Translations under genes and position numbers: made by a program
Notes under the pieces: model-generated
What the model saw: only the letters and a program-made list of their open reading frames with translations
What the model was told of the DNA's origin: nothing
Databases searched by the model: none
NCBI GenBank assembly: GCA_949317995.1
Contig: OX439041.1
Coordinates: forward strand, 16,585,501 to 16,649,500
Length of the DNA stretch: 64,000 nucleotides
Direction of reading: 5' to 3'
Origin: Acholoe squamosa
Taxonomy: Eukaryota; Annelida; Polychaeta; Phyllodocida; Polynoidae
Shown: in pieces, positions 33,999-44,100 of the stretch
How the letters are laid out: the number at the start of each line of letters is the position of its first letter
Position numbering within the stretch: position 1 is the stretch's first letter

Positions 33999-34508
33999 TA
34001 CGTATATACAGCTAAATCCAGATCCACTGAAAACAGTTGAAATTATTTTGACCCCCCCCCCCCCATCAGAGGGGTTGAAAAAATTCTGACCCCCCGGTCA
34101 AGGGGATGAAAATATTCTGACCCCCCCTCAAACCCACCAGCCCCCGCCCCCCCCCCCCGTTGGGTGGGGGGGCTGGCAATAAATGGCAATAAATAACCAA
34201 TGGGGGGGGGCAGGGGGGTACCGATAATAGTATTATTAATAGCAGAAAGGGTGAAAGGGGGCACTGACATTCTAGGCTTTTCACACAATCAGGATCGTGA
34301 CAGGGGCTTAATCACCCACATTTCCTGATTCAGAAATGTTGTATGCACCTATATCTGAGAGCTTCATCGCTAAAAAGAGGGTACAACGTACTAGCTACAA
34401 CGTACCGGTAGTACCTCACTTTTAACCATTCAGGAAACGTTCTGACAACCTCTAGATTCATACAAAGCACTGTAAGTCTTGTTACTAATAAAATCTTTCA
34501 CATTCTAG

Positions 34509-34610
34509 TCCTTTGGACGAATAATCGGGATAAAGATTTTGAGAAAACATGGGAAAACTAAGACTCTAAAACTACTATTTGCGAGCACATCGGCCACTGT
34601 CAAGCCTTTG
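34509..34610 (+). CDS. Unplaced exon candidate upstream of the chromodomain-NADAR gene
   Basis: A 34-codon open stretch lies between an acceptor (CATTCTAG) and a strong donor (GTAAGT). It reads SFGRIIGIKILRKHG followed by a Lys/Thr-rich segment; the other two frames have stops. It ends in phase 0, whereas the exon at 38057 needs a two-base carry-over, so the two cannot join directly. Either an exon between them was missed, the stretch belongs to another transcript, or it is chance. No family is recognised. Confidence 0.25.
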
Positions 34611-34951
34611 GTAAGTAAGCATATTATCGCTCATGCACATTTCAGTGAATGTTCTTGAACATATATCAAGTTGTCATAATCTAATTGAACACAAATCATA
34701 TTACAATATATGTTTATGACATGTTTATATAGTGCAGACATGTTTTCTATGTGTAGGGGAGGGAAAAAATCGAGATTTATTTGGAGGGTTCAGTACTCTC
34801 TGTTTCGTCTTCCCGGGTTTGTTTGCGTACTACGCGGAAAGTAGGTCACGACGCCATGCCCAAATATGGCAGACCCTGTGTGTGTGTATACACACTTGTG
34901 TGTAGGCCTAGCCTCTTTTGGTTTATCTGTTCCTGGCAAGCAATCAAGCTT

Positions 34952-35174
34952 AGGGAGTGGTCATTTTTTAACAACGGGGGCGAAAATTTTTCCGCCCCCC
35001 CCCCTCTGAGGGGTCTAAAATTTTTCTGCCCCCCCCCTTTTATTCCATAGTCACGTGCGGGCTTTTTCGCTCAAAAGGGGCGAAATTTCTCCCCACCCTT
35101 AGAGGGGTCTGAAATTTTTTTGTCCCCCCCAACCCACCAACCAACCCCCTGTTGTTAAAAAATGACCACTCCCT
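34952..35174. mobile_element. G-rich MITE (GGAGTGG family), copy 4
   Basis: Left AGGGAGTGGTCATTTTTTAA; right TTAAAAAATGACCACTCCCT, a perfect terminal match. A subtype with AACAACGG instead of ATCAACAG. It lies about 190 bases before the CpG-rich putative first exon. Confidence 0.8.
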
Positions 35175-35359
35175 TATTTCAATAGGGTGGGGACCAGCGA
35201 CGAACTAATGCCTAGGCCTATAGGGTAATAATAACTAGAAAGTGGTTTGGTTCACCTGAATCCAACCTATATGGGATCCATTTCAGCCCATAGGCCTTAC
35301 ACCACAGAATCGACTTGTTGAGTCCCCGGGATCCACTCATCCAGAAATATCAACCACTC

Positions 35360-35571
35360 TTCGTGCGGACTGCAAATGGGACGTTCTTCCTGCGATCTGT
35401 GTACAGACGGTTCTAGAGTTTCCCACTAGGCGGCGCTGCGCTAGTATTGTTATTGCGATCGCGCAGAGGTCCCGATCTCAGCTGTCAGCTCTATCAGCTC
35501 TGCCATCTTCGTGGCGGCAATTTCAACCTTGAAACTTGAAACTTGTGTAGATCTACCCTTTTTTTCACGGT
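35360..35571 (+). promoter_or_regulatory. Candidate promoter and non-coding first exon of the chromodomain-NADAR gene
   Basis: This is a locally GC- and CpG-rich stretch in otherwise AT-rich DNA. It contains GCGATCGCGC and GCCATCTTCGTGGCGGC, which includes the complement of a YY1-like AAGATGGC core. It ends in TTTCACG followed by a good donor, GTAAGT, at 35572. The next usable acceptor is at 38056, where the first recognised coding exon begins. No convincing open frame runs through it, so it would be 5' untranslated. Linking it to the gene is inference from position and the donor. Confidence 0.4.
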
Positions 35572-35672
35572 AAGTTGAAAAACAAGAACAATATAATCAT
35601 TCAGAGTTGTAAAGCACCCCACCTATCCGATTTTAGCATTACGATTATCTCATCCCCAATGTTGTTGATTTT

Positions 35673-35999
35673 AGGGAGTGGTGGGTTTGTGGGGGGGGGG
35701 GGCGTAAAGCTGGTGGGTTTGTTGGGGGGGTGCGTAAAATTTTCAGACCCCTCCTGAGGGGGGGCTAAAAAATTTTGATTCCTCTTGAGGGGGGGGCTAA
35801 AAAAATTCACCCTCTTTTTAGCAAAAAAAAACCTGCGCACTACTATAGATCAAAGAGGGGCATGAAAACTCTCCGCGCCTCGGGCTTGGGGGGGGGCGCA
35901 AAAAAATTTTGACTGCTGTCAAGGGGGGGCGTGAAAAAATTCCGCCCGTCCGCGCGAAAACCCACCACCCCCCCTGTTGATAAATAATGACCACTCCCT
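35673..35999. mobile_element. G-rich MITE (GGAGTGG family), copy 5
   Basis: Right end GTTGATAAATAATGACCACT is intact; the left end is shortened (AGGGAGTGGTGGGTTTG). It lies in the putative first intron of the chromodomain-NADAR gene. Confidence 0.75.
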
Positions 36000-36159
36000 T
36001 GGTGTTGTTGATTTTAGCCCCCCCCCCCTCATTTTCATGTGTTACCACCCCAAATCCCAAAAATCACAGGTCTTCCACCTTTGACCTGATATTAAATAAA
36101 ATACAGTGCTTATCAACCTACACCATATTTTAGCTTATGAAATGGAGAAAAAAATAAGA

Positions 36160-37078
36160 TAAAGATAGAGATTTAAGGTGTGGGGGCAGAAGATGTTTTC
36201 CCCATAATTCTTCGCTTGGGGCCATTCACCCCAGAGCCCCCCCCCTGAAATTTTGCAATTTTTACCCAAGTCTTTATAGATCTAGGTTGCAAACCTTACT
36301 GGAACACAAATAAGAACTAGAGATTTAAGGTGTGGAGGCAGAAGATGTTTTCCCCATAAATCTGGGCTTGGGGCCATTCACCCCAGAGCCCCCCCTGAAA
36401 ATTTGTAAATTTTTACCCAAGGCTTTATAGGTCTAGGTTGTTAACCTTTCTAGAGCACAAATGAGAACTACATAGTTATGGTGTAGGTTGCAGACTTCTT
36501 TTATATAATTCTAGGGCTCAGGGCCATTCAGCCCAGAACCCCCCCCCCACCAGAAAATTTGCAATTTTCATCTAAAGCTTAAGATCTAGTTCCAAACCTT
36601 ACTGGAGCATAATTAAGAACTACAGATTTAAGGTGTGGGGACAGAAGATGTTTTCTCTATAATTCTGGTCTTGGGACCATTCACCCCAGAGCCCCCCTCC
36701 AAGAAAATTTGCAATTTTTACCAAAGGGTTTATAGATCTAAGTTCCAAACCTTTCTAGAGCACAAATGAGAACTACATATCTATGGTGTGGGTGGTAGGA
36801 GATTTTCTGATATATTTCTAGGACTTGGGGCCATTCACCAGAGAGCCCCCCCTGAAGATTTGCAATTTTGACCCAAGGCTTTATAGATCTAGGTCACAAA
36901 CCTTACTGGAGCACAAATAAGAACTAGAGAGTTAAGGTGTGGGGGCAGAAGATGTTTCCCCAATAATTCTGGGCTTGAGGCCATTCACCCCAAAGCCCCC
37001 CCTTTAAAATTTGCAGTTTTTACCCAGGGCTTTATAGATCTAGGTTGTTAACCTTTCTAGAGCACAAATGAGAAGTTC
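36160..37078. repeat. About 152-bp tandem repeat, 6 copies, in the putative first intron
   Basis: Units start near 36171, 36323, 36474, 36626, 36779 and 36930. Two subtypes occur: ATTTAAGGTGTGGGGGCAGA and AGTTATGGTGTAGGTTGCAG or similar. All contain CATTCACCCCAGAGCCCCCC and TTTATAGATCTAGGTT. Confidence 0.9.
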
Positions 37079-37348
37079 AAAAGCAAGTAGATAAGAACAA
37101 TCTAGATCTAATCTTTGTACAGGTGTTTCTAAGGGGGAGGCATAAAAATGTAATAGCCCTGAGGCTGGGGGGAGGGGGGCAAAGACTTTTGACCCCTCTT
37201 GATTTTTCGGGGGGGGGGTCCTTTTTTTGCTGAAAGGAAGGTAAATATTTTTACCCCCCCCCTCAAGAGCTGGGATGTGAAATCTTTGGTAAAGGCAGAA
37301 TTCAGCCTTTTTTGTGTTCACCAGGACTGTTCACCTGAGGTCAGTGTA

Positions 37349-37638
37349 AGGGAGTGGTCATTATTTATCAAGAGGGGGGTGGTGGGTTTTTGTGCGGACG
37401 GGCAGAAATTTTTTACGCCCCCCCTTCACGGCAGTCAAAATTCTTTGCGCCCCCCCGCGCCTCCTCTTTGATCTATAGTAGCGTGCTGGCTTTTTTTCCT
37501 AAAAAGAGGGTGAATTTCTTTAGCCCCCCACCTCAAGAGGGGTCAAAATTTTTTAACCCCCCTCAGCAGGGGTCTAAAAATTGTACGCCCCCCCTCAAAC
37601 CCACCACCCCCCCTGTTGATAAATAATGACCACTCCCT
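37349..37638. mobile_element. G-rich MITE (GGAGTGG family), copy 6
   Basis: AGGGAGTGGTCATTATTTAT to ATAAATAATGACCACTCCCT, perfect ends. The interior includes TTTGATCTATAGTAGCG. Confidence 0.82.
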
Positions 37639-37667
37639 AAATCCACTGAGAAAATGAAATACCATTT

Positions 37668-37820
37668 AGGGAGTGATCATTTTTTAACAACAGGGGGGCT
37701 GGTGGGTTTTAGGGGGGGGTTCGTGAGTTTGAGGGGGAGGCGTGAAATATTTTGACCCCTTGGGGGGGCAAAAAATATTTTGATTGATCTTCAGAGGGGG
37801 CGTAAAATTTTTAAACCATT
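37668..37820. mobile_element. G-rich MITE (GGAGTGG family), left half only
   Basis: AGGGAGTGATCATTTTTTAA with a TAACAACAGG subtype sequence; no right end. A shorter relic, AGGGAGCGTTCATTATTTAT, is at 39299-39380. Confidence 0.6.
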
Positions 37821-38056
37821 AAATCTATTCCAGGTTTTCAGCATATAAAGGTAGTCATATTTATTAGTGCTCTCCTGATGTAAATGTTAGTGTTTTTGTG
37901 ATAAATTCTTAACTATAATATTACAAGTACCATATCATGATATAAAAACGAGTACAATTGCCCCATATGGGGGAGGGGTCTCATGTAACCATCCCTCCAA
38001 AGTTTTAAGCGCCTGGGCAGTTATTCATGATGATCTCACCTCTGTTCTCCTTTCAG

Positions 38057-38161
38057 ATCTGTAAAACCAGATAGGCCTCTTCCAACTATGATTAGCCCAA
38101 CCAAGCAGTTTCCTCATCCAGCGGTAGCCAATCTCCCAAAGGGTTCTGTCTTAGCTCAGAG
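38057..38161 (+). CDS. Exon 2: start of the recognised coding region
   Basis: The acceptor is TCTCCTTTCAG and the donor is GTAAAT. Only one frame is open. It contains ATG at 38088 followed by ISPTKQFPHPAVANLPKG. It ends with two bases of an Arg codon completed by the first base of the exon at 40463. Proline-rich and probably disordered. Confidence 0.65.
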
Positions 38162-41100
38162 GTAAATTATATATGTATTATAAATCATGCCATGAAACCT
38201 AGGGGTGTCATCGATACCCCCTGAATCAATGTTTCAGTATTTCTAGAATTCCGAATATTGCATCAACAATAATCTTATAGTGATCAAATTTATTACTCCC
38301 AAAAATTGTTCTATAGTGCTAAATCTTGGAGATCAAGAAATTCCCTATTAGATCATGGGGCCTAATGGAAAGGTCATAGGTTTATCTTTGGTTCTAACCT
38401 GTCCTCATCACACTACCTGCGACTAAATCAGACATTACCCTTTAAGGGCAGAGCAAAAATGGTTGTCCTTGCCATGGGGACGGCCTCTGAAAAAAGTATA
38501 GTTCCTAGAAGAGGAGCCTATTTTCAGTTCCTATACAAATCCTATATAATGGGTATCAACTATAGTCAGCGCTAGGCCTTCCATGGCGTCGACTATAGTC
38601 CATGCTAGGCCTACCATGGTGTCGAATATAGTCGCTGCTAGCCCTCAGTGGGTTAAGCCCAGTAGAAAATAACACCATTTCCGCCAACCCGACTCGCCCC
38701 AACTCAACTGACCCAGTTGGGGTCTGTAACCAGTATTGGCCATTAGCTGGTCTGGAGCTGGTTCTTCTGACACATACTGATAAGAACTGATAAGATGGGA
38801 CCATCATGTCCCTGGAAGTGGGTGTCAACCAGGGACAAGGTACCCATCATGCTGTCTTATCAGTGGGATTCGCCTTGACCAGCAAAATTCAAAATGGTTG
38901 CTCCACTAGGCCTCCATACTGAGTTCTATACGGACCCACCCCCTTCTGTGCACTCCAGGCGTCAGAGGCGGCAGAACCGCAGTGGGGGGGGGGGGGGGCA
39001 GGTGGCATGTTATGGAATTTCAGTACAGAGATTAGAAGTCATCCAGGCCAAAAATCCCTTAAATCCACATTATGTACCCCCCTAAATATTGATTTTGTAT
39101 ATGAATGTATAGGGCTTTTGGACTTGAAAATCTCTGAAATCAGGGAAATCCCTGACAACTTCCATCACTGCCAGTGAGTATGAGAATTTTGTTGGAACCC
39201 TCCTCCCCTCACTCTCACTAGGCCTGTCCTCTAGTCTGTCCAAAAGATGTGGGTGCGAGTTGAGAAGTCCTGGTGCCTCTCCAGTCCACCCACCACTTAG
39301 GGAGCGTTCATTATTTATTGCAGGGGGGTGCCAATCTGGCAGAACGAATATGTCAAAAAAAATTTACCCCCCCCCCCCCCGGAATAGGTTGAAAAAAAGT
39401 GTCTTCTTTTCCTATTGGGCTTTGAGATTTAGACACAAGCCTTTACCTCTTGACGCTAGTGAATTCCCCATATGATATAGTAAATTAGTTGAAGTACGGT
39501 GGATAACGCGAAGTTATTATTGGTTTATTAAGTTACGGTGGAGATTCATACTTAGCAGCTTAATTACTGCACGTACCTACACCTCAAAACCCTCCACCCT
39601 CCTATAGCCCAAGAGGACTTTATACCTATGGGAAAGTATGAAAATGAATCTTGGATATAGGATTTGCTCTTTATAAGCAAGGTCCCCTTATATACGAGCT
39701 CCTTATAAAGAAGGTTTACTGTAGTACATATATAGAAGGCAAGGATATGCCCAGACGGGGCCCCAGGGGAATTGGTGGTATTTGTGCTGTAGAACTAGTA
39801 GGGTAAAGTATAGGCTCCCGAGGCATGCTGTAGTTCTTTATAACCTAAAGGAGTAGGGAAGAGCCCCGGGGGCATTGACAGGTATGAGTCATGCCCCCAG
39901 GGCGGCAGTTGTATTAGCAGAAACAGACCACTCAAGTTTGTGAAAGTGTACATCTGCTTGGGAATGATGATTTAGAACGATCCTGTGCTGGGAGAGTGAA
40001 TTCACATGTCAGTCCGTGCAGGGTGGTACTGCTTTACAATCCATACGCGTGGCACACGGTATGCCCAGGGGGCATAAACCAAAAACTCAAGTTGTATCCT
40101 TTATTTATTAAATATTCTAATTGAAGAAGACTTTTCTTTTTAAAATCACTTTATCTCTGCTTAAATGCACTAAGGATGGTCATGTTACCCTGTACTCATC
40201 AAATTATACTTTCAACAATTTGTATCATGCTGTATCATACTCATTGTCTTAGGTTTTAGGTTTTACACACTGTTTTCAATATTGTGCATTTTGTTCACAT
40301 ATCATACATGTACATGTCAACTTGAAGGAGGTCTCAATCATCCATTTTGTCTCCATCCAGAGGTCAACAGAGTTAGGTCCTCGATTTATGATTCCTTTAA
40401 ATCTTAACGAGTCCTCCTTTATTGGCAGTTTCGTTTAATCTAAAAACCTTTTATTCATCTAGGGTGCCAATGCTTTTCCTGGCCCCTCCTAAGCAGAGCA
40501 AGGTGAAGCCACCTCCAGGGTTTCAACCAAAGCCCGTCCAGTTTCTGCTTCCTAAGGTACTCAGTTTTATTACCATAATCTTGTGCATGTAAGCCACATC
40601 TCAGATGTTAATCACAATCCTCCTGCCCCTTAAAATGATGTTTTCCAGTCTCATAGGTGGCAACTATTCTCAGATTGGCATATGACCTTTTTCAAGCATG
40701 GGGTTCTTCATGAAAATCCTAGAAATGTGAAAGTTTTAAGGCTAACAGGTCGTTTTTGTGATTTGCACAGATCCAATGAGAAAATAAATCTAGGTTAATA
40801 GTTTATGTCATCTCATCATATGGGGTATCACAATATGGTAGCTTCTAATCCTTCATTACAATTGATTTCTTTCTTGCCCTCTTATCACTCCCTTCATATT
40901 GTGACACAGGCACCTCATGCTGGAGTTGGAGCACCTAGGGATGTTGAGGACAAAGATTTCAACACATATAAAGTGGAGGCTGTGAAGGATGAGCGTGTTT
41001 GTAAAGGCAAGAACGAGTACCTGCTGAAAAGGTCTGGATACCCTGAGTATGCTTTTGTTTCATTAAAATTAGCAAACTAATTTTTGTTACTTGGGCCAAC

Positions 41101-44100
41101 TGATGTTGTCGCAGAACCATATTTACAATTGGGCAGCTCCACCTAAGGCACCTTAAGGATGCCATTTGATACACCACCACCTGCATCTTATTACACTATA
41201 TATAAAAATGGGTTAGTAGATCGCTGGTTCTATGGGCTGAAGCAGTGAAAAGTATACAGTGTATACATCATAGCTGCTATCCCAAGTCTAGTGCCAAAGG
41301 CACTATTAGATCTGAAAAAGGCTTTTGATACTGTAAATCACTCTATTTTGATACATAAATTAGCAAAATTTGGTACTTCAGAACATTGGTTTAAAAGTTA
41401 CTTGTACGATAGGCAGCAAAACAAGGAGTGACTCAAGGATCGGTCCTCTTTTGTTTAATATCTATTTCAATCATATATACAAGCAAATTAAAAATTGTAA
41501 TTTTTTCTTATTATACGCTGTTGACCTGCCACTGGTGATACATGGCGATGATGTTGACTCTATGGAAGCACATATCCAACACAATTTTTATAAGATATCT
41601 GACTGATGCCTGACAAATATGCTTACTGTTAATGCTAAGAAGACAAAAATTATGTGGAGTTAACCAACTCATGTCACAAACACTAGTACACCACAGGAAC
41701 TAGGGAACTGACTGTCTCCCTCAACTATTTATGGATGGCACAGTGCATTATTTTCTTTATTGTTATTGAAAACATCAGTAGCTTTTGACAGTTCATTATG
41801 ATTTAATTTCAATACCTTTTTGTCCCATAATAGTACAAAGGGCATGCTGAATAATTTCATATTCAAAGGCATCTCCTTAGGACTGAGTCCTTCACCTGTG
41901 ATATTTTATCATGTCTTATGACCCCAGGAACCCCAAATGCCATGAAGGGTGTATCCCACTTTCGGATGTTAACCCATTAAGGGCCGCTGATGCATTAATG
42001 CATTATGCTCATTGGTCATCATAATGGATGAGTGCAGCCCTGGCAAGTGACTCCCCAGGACTACATTCATGCATCATGCCCACTTACAGGATTGTTGCAC
42101 AAAACCCCTGATGGGCATCATGATGCTCCAATGAAATCCTGGCGAGCAGTCTCACCAGCACTTCATTGGTGCATCATGATGACCTATCAACATTATTAAC
42201 TCCTGCATCAGCGGCCCTTAAAGGGTTAAACAAATCAATTGCATGAATATTGTATGCCTGGTTACTATATTACTTGCATTCCACTCTCTAGAAAGGCATG
42301 TTTCCTTTGTATATTGCAGTTCTGAGACCATGAAAACACAGGCACCTGATCTTGCAGTTAAAGCATCTGGGGATATTGAAGACCAAGAATGGAAGAAGTC
42401 TGAGGTGGAGGCAGTCAAAGATGTGCGTGTGCGTAACGACAAGAAAGAGTACCTGGTGAAATGGACCAGTTGCCCTAAGTATGTTTCTATTCTCAGTTAA
42501 GATTTTAAGAGGCTTCTTGTGACACTGTCATGCTACTGGTATGCCACTGGCATTATTTAAGCTACAATATCACAGCCAATACTGATCTCATTTTTATGTT
42601 ATTGACTACACATCAATAACATATTGATATATACCAAAATTGCCACACAGAACCACATTAAATTAGATAGGGCATCTGACTGATATAGGAATATAGAGGG
42701 AATTCTGGACTATTCTGTAGTAGGCATTATGCATAGAACATGAAAGTCAATAACTCTTAGGCCTATGGCCTAGACTTAACCTTTATAGCTACACATGAAT
42801 TTCAGTGTTCTTTCTCTATCTGTGAATTCTCCTGTAGTAAGCAATCAATCATTCACTAAGGATATGTGGGAATTTACCATAGCCACTAATAGGAAACAGT
42901 CCTTAGGGTTTCTCATTACACATTAACGGATTTTTGTGCAAAACTTTTGGATAGGGGTAATATTTAAACTTATGTAGGCAATCTTATTTTGGTATATCCA
43001 AAATGACTGCATTTGTGCACTCATGCCAACCCTACAGGCATTATAGATTTCCATGGGGCCCAGGTGGCCAACATTATGCATTAGTCCAGCCCCACTGTGT
43101 TTTTCTTTGCAGCTCTCTCAACACCTGGGAAGAAGAAGAGATTCTTGACTGTGAACATCTCGTTAAACAATTTGAAGACAAATTAAAAGCAAAGCAGGAC
43201 CGAAAGCAGAAGCGACTCACAGACTCTGAGAAAAGGGGAGAGAAGGAGGTAAGTGTATACATTTTCTAACACAAAGAGCCAGGACTGCATCAGAACCTGC
43301 TTAACCTTGTCTTTAAGGTGTACCTCCTATCATGCCCTTCAGAATAATAGCACTTATTTCTACACAGCATGTGCCTTACATATTTTCTTACATGTATATT
43401 GTCAGTAGACCATTCTGTCAGATTTTGAAAATGCAAGGAAATTCTTCTGAGGAAGCAAATTATCTAAGGATGTGCGTCCAAATATACTAAAAAAATATAG
43501 AAGGAGTTGTAGATTCTCTCTCTGAGGTAATGAGGGATCTGAGGAATTAAATGGTCAGGGAAGCAAGGGCCAACTGTATCTTGTGTAGTCACTTGTCTCC
43601 CTATCATGTATCTCACAACTTCCAGCATCACGGTCAGCCACCACTTCTTACCGTTCCTCCCTGTAGTGAACCATCTGAGTAAGTACAAAAGTTTTTAATC
43701 CTCAGTACTTACCATAGGCTTGGGCAACCACTATGTGTACAATTCTCTTTCCATCTCAGTCAGTCATCATGTTAAAACATGGCTAGTGCATTAATGCACT
43801 ATGAGGAGGATATAGTATGAAACTGTGTTATCCTGGGCCCCATAGATCATTATTTTCCATCAATGATACCACGTATGATCATAACAAATGAAAGGGAATT
43901 ACATACAGATTCCAAATCAGTCGTTTTCTAATACATTTCACAAACCTTGGTTCGTTCACCATGGTCACTCTAACCATTTATATCAATATACCTGGGTTTG
44001 GGACCTCAATCTGCTGTATTCTAGGGACTTTTAACAATGATAGAGCCAGCTGCAAAGAGTTAAGGTTATCTTTCAATTCTCTTAGTCGTTGTCTGGTGCA

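Larger units (their letters stand above)
32689..34370. repeat. Inverted duplication with arms of about 330-370 bases
   Basis: The left arm 32689-33020 (GCGATGAAGCTCTCAGATAT ... GGATTTAGCTGTATA) matches the complement of 34003-34370 (TATACAGCTAAATCCAGATC ... AGAGCTTCATCGC). Both include a G/C-rich region like the GGAGTGG MITEs. The spacer is a row of four small elements listed separately. Arm identity looks high outside the G/C runs. Confidence 0.85.

Noticed and set aside
40910-43248. Chromodomain as a leftover of a chromodomain-bearing LTR element
   Set aside because: It is split by introns with proper splice sites and matched phases, it joins a NADAR domain, and no integrase or RT of that class is adjacent.
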